Positions 23,070 to 31,786 of a stretch of 64,000 nt of DNA are shown here, piece after piece. Positions within the stretch are counted from its first letter, which is position 1; each line of letters begins with the position of its first letter. The notes beneath the pieces are model-generated. The model was given only the letters and a program-made list of their open reading frames with translations. It made no database searches and was not told the origin of the DNA. The translations under genes and the position numbers were made by a program. This DNA comes from Alcaligenaceae bacterium SAGV5 (GTDB taxonomy: Bacteria; Pseudomonadota; Gammaproteobacteria; Burkholderiales; Burkholderiaceae_B). The stretch is taken from contig SPDP01000001.1 of assembly GCA_009360345.1 (NCBI GenBank), positions 1,674,001-1,738,000 on the forward strand, given 5' to 3'.

Positions 23070-24137
23070 ATGAGCCAGACCTCTTTGCAATACCGCACCT
23101 TCCTGCTCCTGCTGGTATTGGTCACGCTGGCGTTCGGCTGGCTGCTGTGGCCGTTTTTCGGCGCCGTGTTCTGGGGGGCCATCCTGGCCATCATCTTCTT
23201 CCCCTTGCAGCGGCGGCTGGTGACGGCCTTCGGCGGCCGCAACAACCTGGCGGCGCTGGCCACGCTGGCGGTGTGCGTGCTCATCGTGATCATTCCCGTC
23301 TCGCTCATCGCGGGCACCATCGTCAGCCAGGGCGCGGGGTTCTACGAGCAGATCAAGGCCGGCGACATCGATTTCCGCGGCTACCTCGACCAGGCCATGG
23401 CGGCCCTGCCGCCCACGGCGCGCAGCCTGCTGGAGAAGTTCGGCATGGTGGACGTGAACAGCATCCAGAGCAAGCTGGCCGAGGTGGCGACGCGGGGCAG
23501 CCAGTTCTTTGCCACCCAGGCGTTGAACATCGGCCAGAACACCTTCCAGTTCGTCATCAGCCTGGGCGTCATGCTGTACCTGCTGTTCTTCCTGCTGCGC
23601 GACGGCCCGGACCTGTCCGCGCGTATCCGCCAGGCCCTGCCGCTGACGGAAGAGCACAAGCGCCACCTGTTCCGCAAGTTCATCGCCGTCGTGCGGGCCA
23701 CGGTCAAGGGCAACATCGTGGTGGCCATCACCCAGGGCATGCTGGGCGGTTTGATCTTCTGGATCCTGGGCATCAAGGGTGCGCTGCTGTGGAGCGTCGT
23801 GATGGCCTTCCTGTCGCTGCTGCCGGCGGTGGGGGCGGGACTGATCTGGGGGCCGGTCGCCATCTACTTCATCCTGTCCGGCGATACGTTGCAGGGGATC
23901 ATCCTGACGTTGTACGGCATCCTGGTGATCGGCCTGGTCGACAACGTGCTGCGCCCCATCCTGGTCGGCAAGGACACCCGCATGCCGGACTACGTGATCC
24001 TGATCTCGACCCTGGGCGGCATGGCGCTGTTCGGCATCAACGGTTTCGTGATCGGGCCGCTCATCGCCGCGCTGTTCATGGCGGTCTGGGACCTGTTCTC
24101 GTCGATGGACGATCCCCCTCCCGCGGACGAGACCTGA
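23070..24137 (+). CDS. AI-2E family transporter (PerM/YdiK-like)
   Basis: Polytopic membrane protein of 355 residues. Two N-terminal helices (TFLLLLVLVTLAFGWLLW and GAVFWGAILAIIFFPL) are followed by FPLQRRLVTAFGGRNNLAAL, a soluble central region (about residues 85-170), and a C-terminal helix bundle with the family motifs GALLWSVVMAFLSLLPAVGA and GLVDNVLRPILVGKDTRMPDYV. The family name comes from a claimed role in AI-2 export, but many members are Na+/H+ antiporters or have unknown substrates, so the name should not be read as function. A strong hairpin (24147-24156 with 24169-24178) follows the stop. Confidence 0.85.
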   Translation: MSQTSLQYRTFLLLLVLVTLAFGWLLWPFFGAVFWGAILAIIFFPLQRRLVTAFGGRNNLAALATLAVCVLIVIIPVSLIAGTIVSQGAGFYEQIKAGDIDFRGYLDQAMAALPPTARSLLEKFGMVDVNSIQSKLAEVATRGSQFFATQALNIGQNTFQFVISLGVMLYLLFFLLRDGPDLSARIRQALPLTEEHKRHLFRKFIAVVRATVKGNIVVAITQGMLGGLIFWILGIKGALLWSVVMAFLSLLPAVGAGLIWGPVAIYFILSGDTLQGIILTLYGILVIGLVDNVLRPILVGKDTRMPDYVILISTLGGMALFGINGFVIGPLIAALFMAVWDLFSSMDDPPPADET

Positions 24138-24146
24138 TCCGGCTTC

Positions 24147-24178
24147 GCCGGCCGTTGCGGAATTCCGGAACGGCCGGC
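24147..24178 (+). terminator. GC-rich hairpin after the AI-2E-family gene
   Basis: GCCGGCCGTT (24147-24156) and AACGGCCGGC (24169-24178) form a perfect 10-bp stem 10 bases after the stop codon. No T-run follows, so termination strength is uncertain. Confidence 0.5.
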
Positions 24179-24262
24179 GGCCCGCATGGCGGAATCCTGG
24201 CCGCGCCTGCCGTCCCCGCCTCTGGGCCCTATCCAAAAACGCCAATGAAAACAGGCTCTTGC

Positions 24263-24304
24263 CGCGATATCGCGCGTCAGGGCCGCGTTGGCACGAGTGT
24301 TGCT
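24263..24304 (+). promoter_or_regulatory. Sigma-54 promoter and adjacent palindrome before the DUF6351 operon
   Basis: TGGCACG (24289-24295), AGTG, TTGCT (24300-24304) is an exact match to the sigma-54 consensus, with GG and GC 10 bases apart. Upstream at 24263-24274 is the perfect 12-bp palindrome CGCGATATCGCG, a possible regulator site, although it lies closer to the promoter than normal enhancer sites. The start codon of the lipoprotein gene is 57 bases downstream, behind AGGAGG. Confidence 0.75.
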
Positions 24305-24360
24305 CATCCTCCGTCGCGGTAACGAGAAGATTCAAAAACACGCGATAGGAGGAGGCAGGA

Positions 24361-26574
24361 ATGGGACCCCAAGAGAAATGCGGGCGGCATGCGCGCGCCC
24401 GGGGATATGGCGTGGGCCGGCTGGCCCTGGCGACGGGAGCCGCCGCGGTGCTGGCGGCCGCTTGCGGCGGCGACGGAGGTGACGGCGGATCGCCGGGCGG
24501 TCCGCCGCCCGCGCCGGCCCTCAAGCTGAGCACGGTGTCCTCGCTGCCGGACTATGTCACTGGCGATGACGCGCTGGTGCGGCTGGAAGTGCCGGCCGGC
24601 GTCAGTGGCACGCCGGTGGTCATGCTGGAGAAGAGCGATGTGTCGCGCGCCTTCACCCAGGCCGGTGACGGGACCTGGCAGGGGCTGGTGCGCGGCATGG
24701 CGCTGGGCAAGAACACCCTGCGAGCCCAGGTGGGGGAGTCGACCGCCACGCTGGAAATCACGAATTACCCCATCACGGGGCCGATGATCTCCGGTCCGCA
24801 CCAGAAGCCCTTCCTGTGCACGACGACGAGCTTCGGCCGGCTGGGTGGCGGCACCCTGGACGGCCCGTTCGGCGAGAACTGTTCCACCAACACGCGGGTC
24901 GACTATTTCTACCGGAACAAGTCCGGCGGCAACAGCCGCTGGAACACGCCCACGGTCTATCCGGCCGACATGGCCACCATCACCATCGACGAGGGCAAGC
25001 CGACCGAGCGCACGGTGCCGTACCTCGTGCGGCTGGAGACGGGCACCATCAACCGCGGCATCTACCAGTCGGCCATGCTGCATGATCCGCTCAGCGACGG
25101 CGAGATCGGCCCGAACAAACGCTCCAAGGCCTGGAACGGCAAGCTGATGTATCCGCTGGGAGGCGGCTGCCAGGGCGGCTGGTACACGCAGGGCGCGACC
25201 TTCGGCACCCTGATCGTCGACGAGTGGATGAAGCAGGGCTATGCGGCCGTCACGTCCACGCTGAACATCTTCGGCTCGAACTGCAACGACCTGCTGTCGT
25301 CCGAGACCGTGGCGATGACCAAGGAGCGCTTCATCGAGGCCTACGGCGTGCCGGTCTACACGATAGGCACCGGCGGCTCGGGCGGCGCCTACCAGAGCTT
25401 CCAGACGTCCGACAACTATCCAGGCCTGTTCGACGGCATCATCGTGAACATGGTGTTCCCGGACGTGACCTCGGCCACGCTGTTCAAGGTCTTCGATTCC
25501 CGGCTGCTGAACAACTACTTCAACCGCGCGGGCGGGCTGGCCTACACCGACGAGAAGAAGAAGGCGATCTCCGGCTACCTGCAGGTCGGCAACATCGCCA
25601 ACATGAGCGGCAGCGCCGGCCGGCTGGATCCGGTGGTCTCGTTCCCGGCGGGCTTCCAGGAAAGCCTGAAGTACCACCCCGTCAACAATCCCGGCGGCAG
25701 CCGGGCGACCGTGTATGACCACACGGTGAACGTCTATGGCAAGGACAGCCGGGGTTTCGCGCTGCGCCCGATCGACAACGTCGGCGTGCAGTACGGCCTG
25801 AAGGCGCTGAACGACGGCGCCATCACGGTGGACGAGTTCCTGGACCTGAACGCCAACATCGGCGGATTGGACGTGGACCTGAAGCCCATGGCGGCGCGCA
25901 CGGCCGGCGATATCGACGCCATCCGCCGCGCCTACCAGTCCGGCCGCATCACCCATGGCGGAGGCGGCCTGGCCTCGACCGCCATCCTGGAGAACCGCGA
26001 CTATTTCGACAACGCGGTGAACGGCGACATCCACAACAAGATCCACTCGTACTCGGTGCGCGAGCGCCTGAAGGCCGCCAACGGGCATTTCGACAATCAC
26101 GTCATGCTCGGACCCGGCCCGGTGGGCGACAACCTGCTGCAGCTCATGGACCAGTGGCTGATGGGCGTGGTGAGCGACACCTCCGACCAGTCCAGGCCGC
26201 GCAAGGTCGTCTCGCACAAGCCCGCGGGGCTGGCCGATGCCTGCTGGGACAGTGGCGGCAACAAGATCGTCGAGCCGTCCACGGCCTATGGCGAAGGGCG
26301 CTGCAACCAGCTCTATCCGGCGGGTACCACGCCGCGCCTGGTCGCCGGTGGGCCGCTGGCCGACAACATCGTCAAGTGCCAGCTCAAGGCAGTTGATCCG
26401 GCCGACTACAAGGCCACGCTGAACGCCGGGCAACTGGAGCGCGTGCGCCAGATCTTCCCCGGCGGCGTGTGCGACTGGAGCAAGCCCGGGGTGGAGCAGC
26501 AGCCGCTCAAGGGCACGTGGCTCTCGTTCGGCCCTTCCACCAAGAACCAGTTGTTCGACGTTACCCGTCCTTGA
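24361..26574 (+). CDS. DUF6351 family lipoprotein, alpha/beta-hydrolase-like
   Basis: Large exported protein of 737 residues with a lipoprotein-type signal (hydrophobic stretch then VLAAAC, Cys35) and a Gly/Pro-rich linker. An N-terminal beta-rich region (about residues 55-145) is followed by a hydrolase-like domain with a nucleophile-elbow sequence around Ser340 (GTGGSGGAYQS) and many Cys pairs (for example FLCTTTSFG, GENCSTN, GSNCNDL, VKCQL, GGVCDW) that suggest disulfides in the periplasm or outside. This matches DUF6351 as I remember it, a family of uncharacterised proteins common in Alcaligenaceae. Strong AGGAGG start; sigma-54 promoter upstream; a Bug receptor 13 bases downstream. A role in releasing a small ligand from an ester or polymer for uptake is inference. 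Confidence 0.65.
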   Translation: MGPQEKCGRHARARGYGVGRLALATGAAAVLAAACGGDGGDGGSPGGPPPAPALKLSTVSSLPDYVTGDDALVRLEVPAGVSGTPVVMLEKSDVSRAFTQAGDGTWQGLVRGMALGKNTLRAQVGESTATLEITNYPITGPMISGPHQKPFLCTTTSFGRLGGGTLDGPFGENCSTNTRVDYFYRNKSGGNSRWNTPTVYPADMATITIDEGKPTERTVPYLVRLETGTINRGIYQSAMLHDPLSDGEIGPNKRSKAWNGKLMYPLGGGCQGGWYTQGATFGTLIVDEWMKQGYAAVTSTLNIFGSNCNDLLSSETVAMTKERFIEAYGVPVYTIGTGGSGGAYQSFQTSDNYPGLFDGIIVNMVFPDVTSATLFKVFDSRLLNNYFNRAGGLAYTDEKKKAISGYLQVGNIANMSGSAGRLDPVVSFPAGFQESLKYHPVNNPGGSRATVYDHTVNVYGKDSRGFALRPIDNVGVQYGLKALNDGAITVDEFLDLNANIGGLDVDLKPMAARTAGDIDAIRRAYQSGRITHGGGGLASTAILENRDYFDNAVNGDIHNKIHSYSVRERLKAANGHFDNHVMLGPGPVGDNLLQLMDQWLMGVVSDTSDQSRPRKVVSHKPAGLADACWDSGGNKIVEPSTAYGEGRCNQLYPAGTTPRLVAGGPLADNIVKCQLKAVDPADYKATLNAGQLERVRQIFPGGVCDWSKPGVEQQPLKGTWLSFGPSTKNQLFDVTRP

Positions 26575-26587
26575 AAGGAGGCAAGAC

Positions 26588-27562
26588 ATGAGGTTTCTTT
26601 CCACACTATCGCTCGGTGTCCTGGCTGCGCTGGCAGCGCCGCTCCAGGCACAGGACTTCCCGGGCAGCGCGCCCATCGTCGCCGTCGTGCCGTTCGCCGC
26701 CGGGGGTCCCACCGACAAGGTGGCGCGCGACGTGACGGCCGTCATGGCCAGGCACCTGAAAGGCCAGATCGTGATCGAGAATGTCGGCGGCGCGGGCGGC
26801 ACCATCGGCGCCAAGAAGGTGGCCACCGCGCGCAACGACGGCCATACGGTGCTGATCCACCATATCGGCATGTCCACCGCGCCGGCCTTGTATCGCCAAC
26901 TGGGCTTCGATCCGCTCAAGGACTTCGAGATGATCGGCGAGATCGCCGACGTGCCCATGGTGCTCCTGGGCACCCGGAGCCTGCCGCCGGACAGCTTCAA
27001 GGACCTGCTGCCCTACATCAAGGCCAATTCGAGCAAGCTGTTCCTGGCGAATGCCGGCATCGGATCCGCCTCGCACCTGTGCGGCCTGTTGTTCATGAGC
27101 ACGATCGGCACGCAACTGGGCACGGTCCCCTACAAGGGGACGGCGCCGGCGCTGACCGATCTCATCGGCGGGCAGGTGAACCTGATGTGCGACCAGACCA
27201 CCAACGTCGCCGGGCAGATCAAGGCCGGCGTGGTGAAACCCTATGTCGCGATGCAGTCCGCGCGCATCGATGCCTTCAAGGATATCCCCGCCGCGTCCGA
27301 GCAGGGGCTGCCGGGCATCGAGGTCAAGATCTGGCATGCGATGTACGCGCCCAAGGGCACGCCGCCGGCCGTGGTGGAGAAGCTGTCGGCGGCGTTGCAG
27401 GCGGCGGTCCAGGACCCGACGTTCCGCGGCAAGATGGCGGAGCTGGGGGCGCAGGCGGCGACCGCCGACCGGGCCAGGCCCGAATCGCTGCGCAAGCATC
27501 TCGGCAGTGAGATCGACAAGTGGACGCCCATCATCCGGGCGGCGGGAGTCTACGCCGATTGA
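26588..27562 (+). CDS. Bug-family tripartite tricarboxylate transporter substrate-binding protein
   Basis: Periplasmic receptor of 324 residues. MRFLSTLSLGVLAALAAPLQAQ is the signal peptide. Family landmarks: IVAVVPFAAGGPTDKVARD, IVIENVGGAGGTIGAKKVA, GTVPYKGTAPALTDLIGGQV and GLPGIEVKIWHAMYAPKGTP. AAAGGAGG precedes the ATG and the gap to the DUF6351 gene is only 13 bases, so the two are one operon under the sigma-54 promoter. It diverges clearly from the other Bug protein in the window (12520-13494). A 13-bp perfect stem follows the stop. No TctAB permease genes are present nearby, so it must work with a permease elsewhere. Confidence 0.87.
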   Translation: MRFLSTLSLGVLAALAAPLQAQDFPGSAPIVAVVPFAAGGPTDKVARDVTAVMARHLKGQIVIENVGGAGGTIGAKKVATARNDGHTVLIHHIGMSTAPALYRQLGFDPLKDFEMIGEIADVPMVLLGTRSLPPDSFKDLLPYIKANSSKLFLANAGIGSASHLCGLLFMSTIGTQLGTVPYKGTAPALTDLIGGQVNLMCDQTTNVAGQIKAGVVKPYVAMQSARIDAFKDIPAASEQGLPGIEVKIWHAMYAPKGTPPAVVEKLSAALQAAVQDPTFRGKMAELGAQAATADRARPESLRKHLGSEIDKWTPIIRAAGVYAD

Positions 27563-27567
27563 CCGGA

Positions 27568-27598
27568 GGGGCTTGCGCCATTGCGTGGCGCAAGCCCC
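27568..27598 (+). terminator. Strong hairpin after the Bug gene
   Basis: GGGGCTTGCGCCA (27568-27580) pairs perfectly with TGGCGCAAGCCCC (27586-27598) around a 5-base loop, six bases after the stop codon. The T-rich tract is poor. It separates the DUF6351/Bug operon from the sensor kinase gene. Confidence 0.65.
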
Positions 27599-27650
27599 GA
27601 TGTCTTTCCTGGCGTGCCTGGGATAAATTGCGGACACTAGAACGATAATC

Positions 27651-29537
27651 ATGGATGGGGACTTGAGCGTCAGCCCGCCTGCCCGCGGTTTTTCCAAGCG
27701 CCGCCTGGTGTGGGGCGGCGCCTGTCTGTTCGCCGCCGCGCTGGCGGTGATGCTGGCATACATCTGGGGCGAGCGTACCGGCATCCAGGCCTTGCGCCAG
27801 GGGGTGGAACACAGGCTGGACATCTACGCCGGCGGCGTGCAGAGCGAACTGACCCGCTACGACTACCTGCCGGGCATCCTGTCCCTGAACAAGGACGTCA
27901 CCGCGCTCCTGCAGGAGCCCGGCAATCCCGAGCGGATCGCCCGGGTCAACCTGTACCTGGAGACCGTCAACCGCAAGGCCGGATCTTCCGAGATCTACGT
28001 GATGAACATGGAGGGGCTGACGCTGGCCGCCAGCAACTGGAATCGTCCGCCCAGCTTCGTCGGCCGCAATTTCTCGTACCGGCCCTACTTCATCGACGCG
28101 GCGAAGGGGCTGTCGGGCCGTTTCTACGGCATCGGCACCGTCAGCCAGTCGCCGGGCTACTACTTCTCCTACGGCATCTACCACGATGGCAGGATGCTGG
28201 GCGTGGCGGCGTTGAAGGTCGACCTGGACAAGCTCGACGATGCCTGGTTGCGCGCCGACGAGAAAGTGGTGGTGGTGGACGAGAACGGCGTGATCTTCCT
28301 GACTTCGGTGCCGGGCTGGAAGTTCAAGACGCTCGCGCCGCTGGCGCAGCATACGCTGCAGAAACTGGCGGTGACCCGCCAATATCATCGTGCCGGGTCG
28401 CTGGAGCCGCTGGGCATGACCGAGGTCGGCAACCTGCAGGGCGACGTGCGCATCGTGCAGTTCACCAGCGAGGCGGCGCGCGACGGCGAAGGCGGCAATT
28501 TCCTGCTGCCGTCCTATCTGGTCCAGAGCCGCCAGATACCGGGCACGCAATGGAAGCTGATGGCCTTGTCCAACATGGCGCCCATCCATGCGCGCGCCCG
28601 CAATGTGGCCATCGCCGTGGCGCTGGCCATGGGGTTCCTGGCCATCCTGGGCCTGTATCTCCAGCAGCGGCGGCGCGCCATCGCCCAGAGCCTGGCCGCC
28701 CGGGCGGCCTTGCAGCGCGCGCACGACGAACTCGAGCGCAAGGTCGCCGCGCGCACGCAGGCCTTGAGCAATGCCAATCGCCACCTGCAGACCGAGATCG
28801 CCGAACGGCGGCGGGCCGAGGAGGTGCTGAAGTCCACCATGGACGAGCTGGTGCAGGCTGGCAAGATGGCGGCGCTGGGCCAGATGGCCGCGGGCATCAC
28901 GCATGAGCTGAACCAGCCGCTCGCGGCGCTGCGCACGCTGGCGGACAATGCGGCGGTGCTGCTGCAGCGCGGCCGCCAGGGCGACGCGGAGGAAAACCTG
29001 ACCATGATCGGCCAGTTGACCGCCCGCATGGGCAAGATCACCGGCCAGTTGAAAAAATTCGCGCGCAAATCCCCGGCCCTGCTCAGGCCAACGTCGATCG
29101 CGGTGGCCGTGGCCGATGCCTGTTTCCTGCTGGAGCAGCGGCTGCGGCAGGAGCAGGTCGAGCTGCGGCTCAGCGTGCCGGAAGATGCCTGCGCCTATTG
29201 CGACGGCAACCGGCTGGAACAGATCCTGGTCAACCTGCTGGGCAACGCCATCGACGCGATGGCGCGCAGCGACCAGCGGCGCCTGGACATCTCGGTCGAG
29301 GCAGCCAGGGGCTGGGTCGTCATTTCCGTACGGGACAGCGGTCCTGGTATTCCGGACGACGTGATGCGCCGGTTGTTCGAGCCCTTCTTCACGACCAAGG
29401 AGCAGGGGGTGGGGCTGGGCCCTGTCGGACGGGGGGGCGTCGATGGAGAGGGGGGCGCCATGCGTCAGGCCTTGCCCAGGACGATCTTCATGGCCGGCAG
29501 GAGCTGGGCGGCGGTTTCCGGGCGTTCAAGCGCGTAG
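27651..29537 (+). pseudogene. DctB-like sensor histidine kinase, truncated in the ATP-binding domain
   Basis: The frame of 628 codons begins as a C4-dicarboxylate-type sensor kinase: a first membrane helix (GGACLFAAALAVMLAYIWG), a periplasmic double-Cache-like sensor (residues about 45-310, with DYLPGILSLNKDVTALLQ and FSYRPYFIDAAKG), a second helix (VAIAVALAMGFLAILGLYL), a coiled coil, the phosphoacceptor box with His418 (GITHELNQPLAALR), the N box (ILVNLLGNAIDAM), the G1 box (RDSGPGIPDD) and the F box (FEPFFTTKEQ). After GVGLG (Gly590) homology stops, and the expected GLS and G3 motifs are replaced by PVGRGGVDGEGG and unrelated sequence antisense to the GntR gene. No DctD-type response regulator follows. 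I infer a deletion and a probably inactive kinase. Confidence 0.7.
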
Positions 29538-30193
29538 TCCAGATTCATTTGGGCGACATCCACGTGTTCCTCGGCCAGGGCCTGGGCGCGGGCGCCTTCG
29601 CCTTTCTCCATGGCATGCGCCAGCCGGTGGTGCTGGAGGTGGGCATAGATCATCCATTTCTGCCGCTCGTCGCCCGTGTTCTGCATGGGCAGCATGGTGC
29701 TGGGCGAAGCGAAAGGGAGCCGGTTGTTCATCTCGATGGCACGTGCCAGCGCGAAATTGCCGGCCGCGTCGATGATCAGCTTGTGGAAGCGATCGTTCAT
29801 TTCCCCGTACAAGGCATAGTCGTCGTAGGTCATCTCGGCCTTGTTGACGGCGCGGTCTCCGTCCTGCAGGCAGGCCCTGAGATCCAGCGACAGCTGGCGC
29901 GAGACGCCGTGTTCAGCCACCAGGCGGGCGGCCATGCCTTCGAGGTGGCCGCGCACCGCGATGGCGTCGTGGATCTCGCGCGGCGTGAAGCGCCGCATCA
30001 TGTAGCCGTTGGTGGGCGAGGGCTCGATCAGCCCTTCCTGTTCGAGGGCGGCCAGCGCCAGCCGGATGGGCGTGCGCGACACCCCCAGTTTTTCGGCCAG
30101 CGGGATTTCGGCCAGGCGTTCGCCCGGCGTGAACTCACCCTTGAGTATCAGGTCCCGCAATTGCACCAAGACGCGCGTCTGTTGCGATTCCAA
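29465..30193 (-). CDS. GntR family regulator (FCD subfamily)
   Basis: Regulator of 242 residues if begun at the TTG at 30193, which has AAGGAG seven bases upstream; a GTG at 30280 and an ATG at 30229 are in frame but lack such a site. The winged HTH reads LVQLRDLILKGEFTPGERL, EIPLAEKLGVSRTPIRLALAAL, EQEGLIEPSPTNGYMMRRF. The all-helical FCD domain follows, with EIHDAIAVRGHLEGMAARLV, NDRFHKLIIDAAGN and HLQHHRLAHAMEKG carrying the likely metal-ligand His residues. It is divergent from the Rieske dioxygenase and its own region and the dioxygenase leader each hold a TGGATCCA site. Its 3' end overlaps the truncated kinase frame. Confidence 0.83.
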   Translation of the reverse strand: MESQQTRVLVQLRDLILKGEFTPGERLAEIPLAEKLGVSRTPIRLALAALEQEGLIEPSPTNGYMMRRFTPREIHDAIAVRGHLEGMAARLVAEHGVSRQLSLDLRACLQDGDRAVNKAEMTYDDYALYGEMNDRFHKLIIDAAGNFALARAIEMNNRLPFASPSTMLPMQNTGDERQKWMIYAHLQHHRLAHAMEKGEGARAQALAEEHVDVAQMNLDYALERPETAAQLLPAMKIVLGKA

Positions 30194-30246
30194 TGTCGCT
30201 CTCCTTTGCGAGTGCAGCGGCGGCCTCATTGTATCGAATTGAATTG

Positions 30247-30256
30247 CTGGATCCAG
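30247..30256. promoter_or_regulatory. GntR-type operator, site 1
   Basis: CTGGATCCAG is a perfect 10-bp palindrome 54 bases upstream of the GntR start codon. FCD-type regulators such as VanR recognise TTGGATCCAA-like cores, so this is a likely autoregulatory site. A second TGGATCCA occurs 174 bases away near the dioxygenase gene. Confidence 0.55.
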
Positions 30257-30420
30257 TTTTGATGCCGTGGCGGTTTTCACTGGAAATCAGGTCGTTTGTC
30301 CTGCCGCGTTAGGGAAAACGATGTTTTCATATAAATTATTGAAATTAAAGGGATATTTTTCAATTTTTGGATTTTTCATGGTCTCGTTGGAGAGAAGGCA
30401 TGAACCACGGGTTTACATGA

Positions 30421-30430
30421 CTGGATCCAT
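30421..30430. promoter_or_regulatory. GntR-type operator, site 2
   Basis: CTGGATCCAT contains the palindromic core TGGATCCA (30422-30429) 44 bases upstream of the dioxygenase start codon. It shares nine of ten bases with site 1 at 30247-30256. Placement suits repression of the dioxygenase/ligase operon. Confidence 0.55.
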
Positions 30431-30473
30431 AGAATAGTATCTTGCATACATCGCGCCACCTCATGGAGTTCGT

Positions 30474-31778
30474 ATGTCCCCTGAGCAGAATGAACGCATC
30501 ACCCGTGTGGGGATGGGCAAGCCGGCCGGCACCTTGCTGCGCCAGTATTGGCAGCCCGTTGCCCTGGTCGACGAACTCGAGGGCGATCGCCCCATTCGTC
30601 CCGTCAAGTTGATGGGGCAGCACTTCGTGTTGTTCCGGGACGAGCAGGGCCGTTATGGCCTGCTCGATCGCGACTGTCCGCACCGCGGCGCCGACTTGGC
30701 CTTCGGCCGGCTGGAGGATGGCGGATTGCGCTGCCTGTTCCATGGCTGGCTGTTCGACGTCGACGGCGCCTGTCTGGATACCCCGGCCGAGCCGGAAGGC
30801 AGCAAGCTGTCCCAGCGCATCAAGCAGAAGTCCTATCCCGTGGTCGAGAAGAGCGGCCTCTTGTTCGCCTACATCGGCGAAGGCGAGCCCCCGGCATTTC
30901 CGCATTTCGACTGCTTCGTCGCGCCCAACGAATACACCTTCGCCTTCAAGGGCTACCTCGATTGCAACTGGCTGCAGGCGCTGGAGGTCGGCATCGATCC
31001 GGCCCACGCCTCGTACCTGCACCGTTTTTTCGAGGATGGCGATACCGATGCCAGCTACGGCAAGCAGTTCCGCGGCGCGTCGGCCGATTCCGACCTGCCC
31101 ATCACCAGGGTGCTGCGCGAATTCGACCGCCCCGAGATCAAGGTCGATCCCGCCAACTACGGCCTGCGCCTGACCGCGCTGCGCCGGCTGGGCGGCGAGC
31201 AGACGCACGTGCGCGTGACCAACCTCGTTTTTCCGCAGGCTTTCATCATCCCGATGAGTTCCGAGATGACGATCGCGCAATGGCACGTGCCGGTGGACGA
31301 TGAAAGCTGCTACTGGTATGCCATCTTCACCAGCTTCGGTCAGCCGGTGAACAAGCAGCAGATGCGCGACCAGCGCCTGGCGCTGTACGAACTGCCGGAC
31401 TACATGCCGCGTGTGGGCCGCTTCAACAACTATGGCTACGACTCGAAAGAGCAGGCGACGCAGACCTACACCGGGATGGGGCACGACATCAACGTGCACG
31501 ATCAGTGGGCCGTGGAGTCGCAGGGCAGGATCCAGGATCGTACCCGCGAACACCTGGGCTCCACCGACAAGGGCATCGTCGCCTATCGCCGCCTGCTGCT
31601 CGAGGCCATCGACCAGGCCGAGCGCGGCGAGAAGGCACTGATGATGATCGACGAGTCGAAAGCGGGCGAGTTCACCGGTCCGCCTTCCATCGACGGCATT
31701 GGCCCGGGCGATACCTGGAGCGATTATTGGAAGATCGCGGACGAGAAGCGCCGCAAGAGCTCCAAGTGGGCAGCGTAG
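30474..31778 (+). CDS. Rieske aromatic ring-hydroxylating dioxygenase, alpha subunit type
   Basis: Oxygenase component of 434 residues. The Rieske [2Fe-2S] ligands are Cys68-x-His70 (CPHRGADL) and Cys87-xx-His90 (CLFHGW). The catalytic domain has the mononuclear-iron triad in NWLQALEVGIDPAHASYLH: Asp175, His178 and His183 are candidates. The overall form (no beta subunit gene, single large chain) is that of phthalate 4,5-dioxygenase/VanA-like enzymes, which take electrons from a separate reductase; none is encoded here. GGAG precedes the ATG. It is followed eight bases later by a glutamine-synthetase-like ligase, suggesting that the substrate is an amine or is glutamylated. Substrate unknown. 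Confidence 0.85.
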   Translation: MSPEQNERITRVGMGKPAGTLLRQYWQPVALVDELEGDRPIRPVKLMGQHFVLFRDEQGRYGLLDRDCPHRGADLAFGRLEDGGLRCLFHGWLFDVDGACLDTPAEPEGSKLSQRIKQKSYPVVEKSGLLFAYIGEGEPPAFPHFDCFVAPNEYTFAFKGYLDCNWLQALEVGIDPAHASYLHRFFEDGDTDASYGKQFRGASADSDLPITRVLREFDRPEIKVDPANYGLRLTALRRLGGEQTHVRVTNLVFPQAFIIPMSSEMTIAQWHVPVDDESCYWYAIFTSFGQPVNKQQMRDQRLALYELPDYMPRVGRFNNYGYDSKEQATQTYTGMGHDINVHDQWAVESQGRIQDRTREHLGSTDKGIVAYRRLLLEAIDQAERGEKALMMIDESKAGEFTGPPSIDGIGPGDTWSDYWKIADEKRRKSSKWAA

Positions 31779-31786
31779 GGGGCGGC

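Noticed and set aside
24304..27000. Open frame of 898 codons antisense to the DUF6351 and Bug genes
   Set aside because: It spans the boundary between two genes with strong AGGAGG starts on the other strand and shows no family features.
27651..29537. Simple frameshift as the explanation for the short kinase
   Set aside because: Only about 45 bases remain between the end of homology and the stop of the convergent GntR gene, too few for the missing G2-G3 region in any frame, so loss of DNA is more likely.
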